Source: Fragum whitleyi (lineage: Eukaryota > Mollusca > Bivalvia > Cardiida > Cardiidae). From it: a DNA stretch of 64,000 nucleotides. The notes beneath the pieces are model-generated. The model made no database searches. It saw only the letters and a list, made by a program, of their open reading frames with translations, and was not told the DNA's origin. A program made the position numbers and the translations under genes. Location of the stretch: positions 69,079,474-69,143,473 of the forward strand of contig OX411543.1 of assembly GCA_948146395.1 (NCBI GenBank), written 5' to 3'. Of the stretch, positions 12,130-22,994 are shown one piece after another; position 1 is the stretch's first letter; every line of letters begins with the position of its first letter.

Positions 12130-13560
12130 GGTACTCCGAAACTTTTACGACTTCTACCGTTTCAAATCATTAAAATACCGGAAGTAAATAAGTGTTACTT
12201 ATTACTTATAAAATAGAAGAATAATGTCTGTAAAATTTCTGTTAACTCTAAACAATGTTTGTTTGGCGTACTTGTCCCCAACCAACTCAAATCACCACTT
12301 TCACCATGCGAATGAGAAGCGGGAAATTCGACAAGAATATTGTGATATACTTGCTGTGAGAAACAACAGAAATCTATGGTTAAGTGCTATACCCTGTCAA
12401 ATGTATCCATACAGTCAACAGCGGCATTTAACCCAATGCATACATAAATGTACGTGAGAGATGTTACTACAAGGTTTTGCATAAAAAATGGACACATTCT
12501 AGTGATGAACATTCTTTCTTAATTAACTAAATAAATGTCATATGACCCTCAGAAAAAGAACTTAATAAGTTTTGCTTTCTAATCCATTTGACATTATTAT
12601 TCTGTTTTACATGTGTGACATTCTGTATACAGTTTATATAATAAAATATAATATCTTAAATAGACGTTTACGTTAATAAGATCTAGATAATCATGGACAT
12701 ACTTAAAAACCTTCATACATAATGTACCAGGGAAAAAATCATGTAAAGCACTTAAAATGTTATTCCAAAATATATGGACATGTAAAGGTTAATTAGAATT
12801 TTATTAGAACACATTCTTAAGGCATAAAAATGTCTTAACTTTCAAGTTACCATAAAAATCTATGGTGAAATATCAATCAAATTTACCAATTTTTATTGTT
12901 TTGAAAATATACATTTGCGATATCGTTCAACATATTGGCGTCATCCTACGTAAACAATTCTTTTGAATGATTCTTACACCACTTCGTGAGATATTCCAAG
13001 AATTACACTATTCGCATTTCAATAAGTTCGATAAATCCAGTGAAAATAGTGAACGCTCTCTACTTGAAAATATATCATACATGTATAAATCATCTTATTT
13101 GAACACCAAAAACGAATAATTTGAAATTCGTAAGGTAGGTACTTAAAACAGTACATTCTAAGTTTTAATAATGACTTTGAAATTCTTTCTGAATTGTGGA
13201 AAATAACAAAAAGCAATTTTATTCCAGAAACTTCCCTCCAAAAACCTGTATTCATAGATTAAACCCGGTATATTTTTATCCATTTCAGTAGAACAAAGGT
13301 ACTGGTGAAGTTATACGAAAACATCGACGGGGAATAAATCTTATTAATTTGTCTAAAACAATGTTAACAATGCCTAAAAGAACATCTGTGGCACATTTCA
13401 ACGCTGTAAATATAGCGCGAATGATATTTTAATTGTGTAGGCAGTCGGCTAAAGACATGGTTTTCAGCATTCGTTTGATTTCCACATGTTAAGTATGTTT
13501 TTAATGAGTTTAAGATTTGATGCCTACATGAACAATTTACATAACAGTATAAGACAATTT
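12130..13560. other. No gene or clear repeat seen
   Basis: AT-rich with short chance frames only. Confidence 0.4.
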
Positions 13561-13563
13561 CTA

Positions 13564-13618
13564 AGGATATGAATGCATGCCCATCGAATTTTTCTTTGAT
13601 GCGCTTAATTCATGTCCT
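13564..13618. repeat. Imperfect hairpin, arms about 25 bases
   Basis: AGGATATGAATGCATGCCCA faces the reverse complement of GCGCTTAATTCATGTCCT around a 6-base T-rich loop, with several mismatches. A small decayed foldback. Confidence 0.5.
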
Positions 13619-13869
13619 ATAAGCTACAGAATTATTTTCATCTACAACAGATTTTTGTAGCCTATGTAAAATCTTCGATGATGTTGTCCAGATACAGAAT
13701 TTTAATTAAGCGGGTGTTATCCCACTGAAAACTTCATCAGCATTACAAATAACAGATCTGCAGCAATAGAGCACCATCAAAAGAGGTTCACTTATGCCAG
13801 TTTGTATTTACGAGATCCGTTTGATGAATAGGCTTCTCTTTATAATATTATACTGACGTAATTGCGTTT

Positions 13870-14110
13870 TAGCCCACGTGAGCTCATCGAGCTGAATATG
13901 AGCTTTTGTCCGTCGTCCGACGTCTACAATTATTTTGTTAACACACTAGAGGTTTCCATTTTTATCAAATCTTCTTGAAACGTGGTCAGAATGTTTGTCA
14001 GATCACAAGCACGATCCCTTCCGAAAAATGTAACATTCTGTCGGAAATCAATGGAAGGGTTCTTAATGCAACTTTTGATGAGATTTAATTTTCATAACTT
14101 TTCCCGTTAA
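13870..14110 (-). mobile_element. 3' end and partial core of a modular element
   Basis: On the minus strand the core passes into a GACGGACGACGG tract and then a terminal stem-loop, seen on plus as CGTGAGCTCATCGAGCTG then ATGAGCTTTTGTCCGTCG. The same end module is at 38998-39031, 43263-43296 and 52732-52790. No 5' module is found. Confidence 0.5.
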
Positions 14111-14510
14111 ATGATCCTCTGACACTCATAATTAAATTACGTCTTGATTACGACCCGATTCCTTTCTTTCTGTTTTGTTAAATCTAAGTTTGAAATACTT
14201 CGCATTAAATCGTTAGAACTACGAGTTACTTGAAAGTTAAGAAATATGATACAGAAAAAAGAAAAGAGTGCGAGTATTTTATGTAATGTATATTCTGTGA
14301 AGGTAGGAAATTATGTTGTCAACCGCCTACATGTCATTATTGTGGCAATCAACAGTAAATAACCTGTGTCAGTGCATTACTAAGATAGATTACCAGCATC
14401 CCACTTGTTGTTTCGATGAATAATTTCGCTAAACAACATTAATACCATTACATTCTGCGTTATCGTACCAATGAAATAAACTTACAATGAATCAGCATTC
14501 CCTTAACAGG
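14111..14510. other. No gene seen
   Basis: AT-rich, with no repeat that I can delimit. Confidence 0.4.
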
Positions 14511-15858
14511 ACAAGAGACACAAGCCGACCATTATCGCTCTACTGGCAATTGGAGTTGATTTAACTGTCATAGTTGTGCTTTATTTGTAAGCAGATCGAC
14601 ATCAAACAGCAAGGTAAAGGGATTATATCATTATATTGAAGGGTAACATAACGTCAATCATTTGGTTTCCTGTCAACCTTATGTAGATGTTAAAGTATAT
14701 TTTTTTTTTTACATCTTAACCACTTTTTCTGTGACATGTAATGTCTGTAAAGTCAAAATAGCAGATTTATATCTTTTGAAAGATGAAAAGGAATATTCTG
14801 TGAAAGTGTCGGGAAAGTTCATTAATAAATATAGAACGATTAAAAAAATAAGGCAATTTACACAAAGGCCCCTTTTTCCGTGACACAGTAATATAGCCAA
14901 ACAAAACAAAAATTGCAATGTAACATGATGAGCAATATGTGAAAGTATCATGAAAACCTGTTTCAAATTTATGAGACGTGTTAATGATAAAATTTGCACC
15001 TTGAAAGAACCTTTTCCTCTGGCGCGGCAATATATCACATTGAAGCAAAGAAGCATGACTTATTCAACCAGAAAAGCCTTTCTGCCAAAAATCATTAATA
15101 TCTAACAATCTATCACATTGAAGATTGTTTTATATTTCTCCATATTGTGCCCTTTTTGACAGTCCATAGCACTCATCTTATCTCACCGATCAAGATTAAA
15201 CAAGGGAATATGAAAGGATCATCCCAAGTTTAAATCCTTTGTGGTTTCTTCAATTCCGACATATAGTGACAGAAAAGACAATTTGTTTTTAATTACTAGA
15301 TTGGGCCATTTTTTAGGTGACTTGATAGCCTTACGCACCCAAGTGTTCAGCCCCCATCAAGATAAAAAGAAGGAACATCTCCTAAGCATCATTCCTGTCA
15401 AGTTTGAATTCTGACCAGTAATTTCAGACTAGAAGATTTCTTAAACATTTCACCATAAAGGGTTACGTCCATGTGACACTACTGCTTGTACCTGCCTAGT
15501 TATTGTCTCATTCAGTTATAACTCATAGAATCGGAAATAGCATGTGACAAGCACTTTTTATTTGAAAGTTTGTTGAATTCTGACTAGTAGTTCAAGAGAA
15601 GAAGATCATTATTTCATATTTTACCACGTAGGATACTTTTTTGGTAACTAAACAGCCCGTTATACCAAATTTATCAGTCTGATAAGGCTTAAAAGAAACA
15701 ACCAGAAAGCACCAGTCCTTCAAAATTTGGATGAATTCTGACTAGTTGTTTCAGAGAAGAGGATTTGTTTTTATAAAATGACCTGCGTCGCGAGAGTGAA
15801 ATAAACCCGTTGTATATTTTTGATATTACACGAGTGTTATTACACTAGTGGAATAACT

Positions 15859-15915
15859 ATGCAAATGAGCTCAGAGCGAACAGCAACGCTATTTTGTAAC
15901 CGCGAAATGACGTCA
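15859..15915. promoter_or_regulatory. Octamer and full CRE motifs inside a repeat
   Basis: ATGCAAAT (octamer, POU-factor site) at 15859-15866 and the palindromic cAMP-response element TGACGTCA at 15908-15915 lie 41 bases apart. Both fall in the sequence nested in the modular element, so they may simply be carried by a transposon. No adjacent transcript is visible. Confidence 0.3.
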
Positions 15916-16048
15916 TAATGTATATATTGTGACGACATTTTTAACGGCATTATAAGTTTCGCAGAAAATTGAAATGTTGAATTTCAAAACTTTTGATGAT
16001 TTTTCGAAAAAATTCTGGTCATATTATAAATAGAATATAAAATTTGTG

Positions 16049-16164
16049 ATCATAAAATACCGATTTTATTAAACTCGTCATCTATAAACAGATAAATACT
16101 CGGCACAGCCTCGTTTTTATCTGTTTAAAGATGACTCGTATAATAAATTCAGTATTCCATGACC
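16049..16164. mobile_element. Foldback element (hairpin), arms about 48 bases
   Basis: GTCATCTATAAACAGATAAA on the left faces GTCATCTTTAAACAGATAAA (read on the other strand) around a short GC-richer loop (CGGCACAGCCTCG). Weaker pairing extends to ATCATAAAATACC and its partner GGTATT-type end. It lies within sequence that splits the 14.5-16.4 kb element. Confidence 0.6.
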
Positions 16165-16846
16165 ACTCATTCAATATCCTCTATTTATTTCGCCATATGG
16201 GGACATTGTTACGTGTAGGTGACTCGACAGCCCATTAGTTATCATCCCGATCAGGATTAAAAGAAAGAATTGGGCAGAGCATGTCCTAAGCAACATTCCT
16301 GTCAAATGCGGTTTAATTCTGTCGAGAGGTTTCAATGAAAGAAAATGATCAAAGATAAAATGTACGCACGGGCGCACAACGGACAAAATACATTGACCGC
16401 TGGACTTCGTCAAGTGGCACTGAGAACGAATGATAGAATGAACATCTTAAATATCTTAAATTGACTCAGTCAATTCTAAAAAGAAAACTTTGTTAACATG
16501 AATTAAAATATCTTACCTAGCTTCAAGAAGTCAACGTCATTTACAGGTCAATGAACAGTAGCGATCTTTAAATGTAAGTATTTTTTCTGTGTCAGAAAAC
16601 CCCATCCAGATAAAAAAAGGGAACATTTCCTAAGCATCATTCCTGTAAAGTTTGCTTGAATTATGACTAGTAGAAAATTCAGCCATATTTAAAGCGCATA
16701 TATTGAAAAAAGGAAATTTTACTACAAAATTCAATTATTTAGTTTCATTTTGGCTATAAAGACAGATAAGGTAAGTCTAACCGAAATGACATTGTATTTA
16801 CCAATTAGAGTGCATACACATTTTATTCTTCACTCAAAGGATTACG

Positions 16847-17071
16847 CCGATTCGCGACGGCGAGACTCATCCTTCCAGACGATCTTCCACCAATGGGTTG
16901 ATAATCGAAAACCTATGTGGGATATAAGCTGGAGGCTAGGAAACGATGTGATGGTAGTACTGGTGTGAGAAATACCAGGAACCCATTGTTAGGCGCTCTA
17001 GCCGCCGCGATATAACTAAAAGATTATTGAAAACGGTGTAAAACCCAATTCAAACAAAGCAAACCAATCAA
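16847..17071 (+). mobile_element. RUDI-like SINE, 5'-truncated copy
   Basis: Starts inside the tRNA-like head (GATTCGCGACGGCG), then carries the family body: CCAATGGGTTGATAATCG, TAAGCTGGAGGCTAGGAAA, GAGAAATACCAGGAACCCAT, TCTAGCCGCCGCGATATAAC, then a CAATTCAAACAAA tail. Naming it after RUDI is tentative; the family itself is defined by at least seven copies in this window. Confidence 0.75.
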
Positions 17072-17079
17072 AAGGATAA

Positions 17080-18000
17080 CGATCAAAATAAAGCAAGTTC
17101 CACGTGAAAACTCATACCCCTCGCCTATTATCATTCAAAAACAAAACACTATCAAAGGGACTCTCCCAAAAATCAGATGAGTTTATATTATTTGACTAAG
17201 TCTATGGACATTTGATGGCGGTCATTTTTCCGTTGGCCAAATTGGCAAGATATGTCACATCCGAGGTAGCGGGTGCAGATCCGGTTAAACCAATTTTCAT
17301 GTGACATCTCTCAAGGCTGTCAACCAGGAATATAAGGATATGATAGCATTACTTTTGTATCAATTGATTAAGCATTTTCTAAGGCTTCTTATACCGATAC
17401 AGACATGTAGTTATGCTGAATTTCAGTTATTCTCAATAAAATACTGATAACTTGAATATGTCTTTTTTTATTTTGTGAGAAGAAATAATTTTAAAAAAGT
17501 GTTGCTTTTAAACTATTCTAAAATTCATCCACATATTTTAGTGTAAGTATAGTAAGATTTGTAGTTGTTTTTTTTTGTTTTTTTTTTTAAATACATGTGA
17601 TTCAGGTAAACGTCTTTTTATAAGACCTAAGATTCCCACAGTTTTTCAATATGTGTCATAACATTCAAGAAGGATTATAATAGGGGTAATGGCTATATGA
17701 ATTATTAGATGTTTGCAGTAAAACCCCTTAAATATGCCATTCGTGTAAAACAGTTTGATTTATTTCCAAGTAAAATTGATTTATAGATATTTGTAACAGC
17801 TACCTAAAAATATGTGCACAAAAACTTCAACTCTTACTTGCATAATTTTGAAGTTATTGCCCTTTGTTATTTTTGATACTTAGATTTTGTCTGGAGCATA
17901 TCTCCTAAAGTATAATAGCTATCAACTTGAATTTTTGTGGGTGGATAGATCTCATTGAGGAGAAGTGCAATACACAAGAACTACAACTCTTGCTTGTATA
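17080..18000. other. No gene; weak duplicated words
   Basis: TTCAACTCTTACTTGCATAA near 17830 recurs as CTACAACTCTTGCTTGTATA near 17980, suggesting a decayed pair of about 150 bases leading into the hairpin at 18009. Otherwise nothing supported. Confidence 0.35.
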
Positions 18001-18008
18001 ATTTTGGT

Positions 18009-18105
18009 AAAATATGATAACAAGACACCCCCTATCACAAATTCTCATTTCTGGTGTCGATTTCAAATCGAAAAAAATTCAGGGGGTGTCTAGTTGTCAT
18101 ATTTT
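18009..18105. mobile_element. Small TIR/foldback element, 97 bases
   Basis: Arms of about 25 bases: AAAATATGATAACAAGACAC followed by CCCCT, facing AGGGGGTGTC plus TAGTTGTCATATTTT, with three mismatches. The 47-base interior has no coding capacity. No clear target duplication. Confidence 0.65.
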
Positions 18106-18321
18106 TCGCTACCCAGGCCAATAAAAGTACGAATATCTTCGCTTTATGTGGATCTTTTGCCTAGAAATTTGGAATGTGTGTAGAGGATACATAAATGCTC
18201 TTAGACAAACACAAACAATGAAGAACAGTCAGGTTGTTTGGGAAAAAAATAATGACAAACCTAAAAAACGAGCAAAGTCACTCACTCCTAGGGCTAGAAC
18301 TCGCTCATTTTGATTACTTGT

Positions 18322-18517
18322 TTTGTCTCTCACCAATGGGTTGATAATCGTAGACCTATGCGAGATAGCAGCTGGAGGCTAGGAAAGGATGTGGTGGTTG
18401 TACTGGTGAGAGAAATACCAGGAAACCATTGTTAGGTGCTCCAGCCGCCGAGTTATAACTGAAATAATGTTGAAAGCGGCGTTAAACTCAATTCAATCAA
18501 TCAATCAATCAATTGAT
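18322..18517 (+). mobile_element. RUDI-like SINE, body and tail
   Basis: Lacks the tRNA-like head. Begins TTTGTCTCTCACCAATGGG and runs through GCAGCTGGAGGCTAGGAAAG, GGTGCTCCAGCCGCCGAG and TTGAAAGCGGCGTTAAAC to the best tail in the window, ATTCAATCAATCAATCAATC. Confidence 0.8.
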
Positions 18518-18712
18518 TAGCTGTTACCCTCCCCTTTTATTTCCTAAAAGAAGAACCATTTATCTCGACAGTGATACTAAAAATTGAAATGAAAATGATT
18601 ATTTTGGTTTACAAATCAGTCAAAAACCTGCCCCACCGTTAGTTCCGTATCGAAAAAATCGATCGGGTGTCCATGAACCTTCTGGTATCTGCGTGGCACG
18701 TTATACCCTGTG

Positions 18713-18876
18713 TATAGGGATGAGTGTCTTTTTCACTGCGTTTATTGGGGTATAAAGTGCAATTGCCTTAGCACATGGCAAATAACGCCCGTAGGGCGTT
18801 ATGTTTTAGCCATGTGCTAAGGCAATTGCACTTTATACCCCTATAAACGCTGTGAAAAAGACAATCTGCCCTTATA
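18713..18876. mobile_element. Near-perfect long hairpin
   Basis: The core 137 bases (18726-18862) fold into arms of about 54 paired bases with about two mismatches, including TATAAAGTGCAATTGCCTTA and CACTGCGTTTATTGGGG. The centre AACGCCCGTAGGGCGTT is a second nested palindrome. Looser pairing extends both ends (TATAGGGATGAGTG against TATAAGGGCAGATTG). Arm identity implies a recent foldback insertion or a hairpin under constraint. No coding capacity. Confidence 0.8.
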
Positions 18877-18879
18877 ATT

Positions 18880-19457
18880 GCAATCCTCTCGGTTTAAGAA
18901 ACTATTAAAATACTCGGCTAAACATTAAAGTTTCGAGTCTACTTTTCTGCGTGTATTACACAATCTATTTTTAGATCATGTATTTTTTTTTTCTCGCTAT
19001 CGAAGTTAAACGGCATAAAGTTAAACAAATGGTACACAAATAAACGACAATTTGACATTCGTAGAGGTACTTATGATCTAAACATAATTTTGACAAGTTA
19101 TTCTGCATTTTAAACCGAAACTTTCGTGATCGGGCTTAGCTGAGAGGGTTGCTTGGTGGTCTTCGTCGACTCGCTGTAAACATCGACTCAGAATCTGAAC
19201 TGCGTGCTTTTCATCATAAATTCTTTCGAAAATATCTTAATTTCTCATATGTTAAATATCAATATTACGATATGGAAGGGGAACGAGGGGTTTTCGAGTT
19301 CCTAAAACACAGGACATGCAGATCGAAGGTCGGGGTTTTCCCGATAGACCCTTTTGCATTTTATACAGAAATAAAGTGCAATGGATTTCCCCACGTGATG
19401 CGATTTAAACCAATCAAAATTCTTTATTTTATTAGATTGCAATTATTTAATTATGAA
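18880..19457. other. No gene supported
   Basis: A 133-codon frame (19149-19550) crosses here but starts at a non-ATG codon, has no recognisable domain and runs into a repeat. I do not call it. Confidence 0.35.
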
Positions 19458-19640
19458 GCCAGAATCACAGATAATCATCTATCAACCTTTAGTGATGATG
19501 TAAAAGTGTTCTGGCCCCATTCATTCAATATTCAAGAAAAAAGGTTTTAAGTTCAAGATATGGGTCATAGGTTCAGAATCAAAGACAATCATCCACCAAC
19601 CTTTAGTATTGACTGAATACAGTCGTACACAAAATCATTC
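19458..19640 (-). repeat. Tandem repeat, minus-strand relative of 37470-37950
   Basis: AGAATCAAAGACAATCATCC with CACCAACC (plus strand, near 19576), and a first copy at about 19461, are the reverse complement of the GTTGGTAGATGATTGTCTTT word repeated at 37.5-37.9 kb. Confidence 0.55.
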
Positions 19641-19659
19641 ATATCCTAAGCATAGTTTA

Positions 19660-20466
19660 AAACATTTTTATCGCTTTTGGCCCTTTTTATTGCAGACTCG
19701 TTGGCCCCAAACCTCAAATATTCATTGCCCAACAAAAATATAACACATTACTCTGAAAGAACATATCCTACGGATCATTTCAGTGAAGTTTGGTTGAATT
19801 CTGATAAGAAGTTCCAATGAATAAGATTATAAAAAGATCCAGAAGGCCCGCCTTTTGATGACGCGGTAATCCTTAGCACCCATGATATCTACCCAGTCAG
19901 AAACTAACGGAGACATATGAAAGAGCATGTCCCAAGAATAACTTCTGTAAAATAAAGTTGAATTATGATGGGTAGTTTCAGTAAAGGAGATTTAACTAAA
20001 TTTTCACCATATGGGATTATTTTTAATGACTTGGCAGCCCCTGGTACCCATGTTATTAACTTATTCTAACAAAGAAAGTCTGAAAGAGCATGTTCCAAAG
20101 ATCATTCTGTTGAAGTTAGATTAAATTCTGTACAATAGTTCAGAATTTAATGAAGGAATCTGAAAGAGCATGTCCTGAGGATCATTTCTTGTAAGTAAAA
20201 CTTTGAGTAGTCGTTTCACAGAAGAACATTGTTTTTTTGCCTTCTCCATTGGGGCTCATTTTAGGTGACTCCAAAGCCCGTAGCGCTCAAGTTATCCTCC
20301 CCATCAGAATAAATTGAAGGAATATGATAGAGCATGTCCCAAAGATCATTCATGCGAAATTTGGTGAAATTGTTCCCAGTTGTTTCAGAGGAAAAGGGGA
20401 CGGAGGGGCTTAAAACGGACAGCCAACTACAACAAAAGCTCCGCTGGATTCGTCTAGTGGAGCTAA
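19660..20466 (+). mobile_element. Modular element: tandem core and 3' stem-loop
   Basis: Core units share GAAGTTTGGTTGAATTCTGA-like words near 19783, 19950, 20110 and 20355, with AAAGAGCATGTCC between them. This core is shared with 15.2-16.4 kb. The 3' end is AGCTCCGCTGGATTCGTC paired with TAGTGGAGCT and then AAAAAA. GAGCTAA fits a Helitron-type CTRR end. No 5' module recognised. Confidence 0.6.
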
Positions 20467-20568
20467 AAAAATCAATTATACAGTCATGCACACTTCAAAT
20501 ATCTATAACAAAATCATGATATGGATGATCCAATATATTCCATAGATAAGTTTATAGTTTATTTAAAC

Positions 20569-21390
20569 TAAACAAGAGGGCCAGAATGGCCCTAAAGCGC
20601 TCACCTGAAATTTATTAGTCTAGTGGAACTCATCAATCTAACTCCCTGGCAAAGTTTCATTCACATTTGCCTAACTGTTGAATAAAAGATTTTATTCCAA
20701 GACTTTAAAGTGAGAGTAGACGCTACCAACCCATTCATTACTGAGGAGGCTCAAAATAAGCCCCTCCCTGCCACGCCAATATTTATGGGCCAATCAAAAT
20801 TTCGCGAACAATTTTTGAAGAGAGTCACCCAAGGAACATTCTAGTAAGTTTCATTGAAATCGGTCAAGTGGTTCAAGAGGAGATTTCGCTCAAAGATTTC
20901 GGGCTCAAAATAAGCCACGCCCATATTTATAAGCCAATCAAAATTTCGCGGACAATTTTTGAGAAGGGTCATCCAAGAACCATTCTGGTAAAGCTTCATT
21001 TAAATCGGCCCAGCGGGTTAGGAGGAGATGACATTCAAAAGTTTCGGGCTCAAAATAAGCCCCGCCCTGCCACGCCCATATTTATGGGGCAATTAAATTT
21101 TCGCAAAAATTTTTTGAAGAGAGTCACCCAAGGAACATTCTAGTAAGTTTCATTGAAATTGGTCAAGTGGTTCAGGAGGAGATGTCGCTCAAAGATTTCG
21201 GGCTAAAATTTGCCCCGTCCTGCCACGCCCAAATTTATAAGCCAATCAAAATTTCGCGAACAACTTTTGAAAAGGGTCACCCAAGAACAATTCTGGTAAA
21301 GTCTCATTAAAATCGGACCTGTGGTTCAGGAGGAGATGACGTTTAAAGATTTCAAACTTGAAAAAATGCCACGTCTTGCCTCTATGAGAT
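20569..21390 (+). mobile_element. Modular element: 5' module and ABAB higher-order core
   Basis: The 5' module is ACAAGAGGGCCAGAATGGCC followed by CTAAAGCGCTCACCTGA; GGGCC-AGAA-TGGCCC forms a hairpin. Four core units begin at 20751, 20905, 21050 and 21204. Units 1 and 3 share GAAGAGAGTCACCCAAGGAA; units 2 and 4 share an AGAAGGGTCAYCCAAGAAC variant. The repeat is thus a dimer of 299 bases twice (154+145, 145+154). No 3' stem-loop is found, so the copy is truncated. Frames inside it (20868-21143) are not genes. Confidence 0.7.
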
Positions 21391-21399
21391 GAAGAGAAG

Positions 21400-22205
21400 T
21401 TTTTTTTAATTCGTGGAATTTACTGTTGTTGATTAGTGGAATGTACGCAGGTAAAACCTTTGAATGCTGGTTAAACTTTATGCAATGTAGTTCAAAAAGG
21501 ATCCTTCAGAAAGAAACGTCATATCCTGAAAGCGCTCGGGTTATGAAAAACAATACTCCCTTTTGCACAACCACATATGAAGGTAGAACTATAAGAGAGC
21601 ATAATTATCATTATAAAACGAAGTCGGATTAAATTTATCCAAATACCTATTTATTGCATTCAGAGAACGTGAACATACAAACCCTAATTGATTGATGTTA
21701 GATTTCATTTTTTATAAAAGATTAGGCAAATAAGGAAATAATGTCTGTTTTTAATTTAAATATGTGATCTATATATCTCACTATATTAACACGGAATCAC
21801 TTTTCCGATAGTAGCAAAGAGCAAACGAATTATGAAATTATCAAAGATTATTGAAAAATATGCGAAAAATATACATAGACTTCGATTTAATTTTTTATCT
21901 TCAATGAACCCAAAACAAAATGAAAAGATCGATCGTGAAAACCCCATAATATTATCCTTTTGAGTATGGATTTACGACGTTTTGATAAACGATCAACCGA
22001 CATTTCTGAATTATCCTTTTGATTTATCTTTTTAAGCATATTCTTTTAATAAATGAATAACCACGCTAACTCACAGTAAAAAGCAGTATCTCGTTGTCAT
22101 TTACATTCTTTCGATCCCGCACTTACCTTATCTGTTAACTTTAACGTATTTTATCATAGCCTATCCACTATTCAACTAATTTTCACACGAATGATTATTA
22201 AGACA
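21400..22205. other. No gene or clear repeat seen
   Basis: AT-rich; a 68-codon frame at 21426 has no recognisable features. Confidence 0.4.
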
Positions 22206-22207
22206 TG

Positions 22208-22288
22208 CTATTTCAGATTTCTTGGTTTAAACCCGATCTTATGTCTTCCATAAGATCAGGTTTAATCCAAGAAACCTGAGCCATATAG
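22208..22288. mobile_element. Foldback hairpin, 26-base arms and 5-base loop
   Basis: TTTCTTGGTTTAAACCCGAT (continuing CTTATG) faces CATAAGATCAGGTTTAATCC (continuing AAGAAA) with two mismatches, loop TCTTC. Looser pairing extends to CTATTTCAG and CTGAGCCATATAG. Confidence 0.65.
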
Positions 22289-22765
22289 TCAATTACACTT
22301 TCTATAAATGGTTTTACCGCAATGAAAATTAATAGCGTATAATCCGCAAGAAACAATAAGTGTTATTTTACTGTTCCAACGGTGGAACCTCGCGCAATTG
22401 TGGGTGTCAGCTTTTTTGACACTAGATTGTAATTAATTACACTCTTTCAGTGGTAAAACATCATAATTTCCTCTGCAACAAATCGCAATAGTGTACACCA
22501 TTAAGCTATCTGGTGAAAACGCGAACCGTTTGAGGAGTAAACTTTTTTTTTCTTTTTCACAAGACCGCTAAATTTGTACACCATTGACAAGACAATACGT
22601 TAAAAAATTAAAAAAAAAATTATCTTGTTCAGTGGTGATCACTAAATTCCAATTTTAGATTGGATGTTTAATCAATTCACCAACAACTTAACACAATAAG
22701 TCTTGCTGTTCCTTGAAATCGAAGAAATATTTCTCATTTAGTGTCAATTTTCAGAAAAGATATAA
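22289..22765. other. No gene seen
   Basis: T- and A-rich tracts only. Confidence 0.4.
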
Positions 22766-22990
22766 GCCGCCGAGGAATATTAGTAGCGCGTCGTAGTAAC
22801 ATTTTAAAGATCCCTGGTTTGATTCGCGACGACGGCACTCATCCTTTCCGACTAGTTGTCTACCTGTTATAGGTTGATAATCATATACCTATGTGGAATA
22901 GCAGCTAGAGCTTTGGAAAGGATGTAATGGTGTGAGAAATACTAGGGACCCATAACTTAAGACTCAAATCGCCACGATATCACTGAAGGA
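22766..22990 (+). mobile_element. RUDI-like SINE, full-span but decayed
   Basis: A tRNA-like head (GCCGCCGAGG, GTAGCGCGTCG, B-box-like GGTTTGATTCGCGACGACGG) is followed by CACTCATCCTTTCCGACTAG, GGTTGATAATCATATACC and GAGAAATACTAGGGACCCA. The tail is lost. Confidence 0.7.
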
Positions 22991-22994
22991 ACTG

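Larger units (their letters stand above)
14511..16415 (+). mobile_element. Composite modular element with nested insertion
   Basis: A 5'-like module (GACAAGAGACACAAG, then ATCGCTCTACTGG) at 14511 is followed by two cores. The first repeats a CTTTTTCCGTGACAC word at about 14726, 14873 and 15012 (147 and 139 apart). The second repeats GTTTGAATTCTGACC-like words near 15400, 15567 and 15726. The second core is broken at about 15790-16165 by another sequence, then resumes and ends in GACCGCTGGACTTCGTCAAG, a decayed terminal stem-loop. Treating all of this as one insertion is inference. Confidence 0.45.

Noticed and set aside
19149..19550. 133-codon plus frame
   Set aside because: Non-ATG start, no domain, and its C-terminal part is a tandem repeat seen in reverse at 37.5 kb.
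20868..21143. 91-codon plus frame
   Set aside because: It spans two units of the ABAB tandem array.
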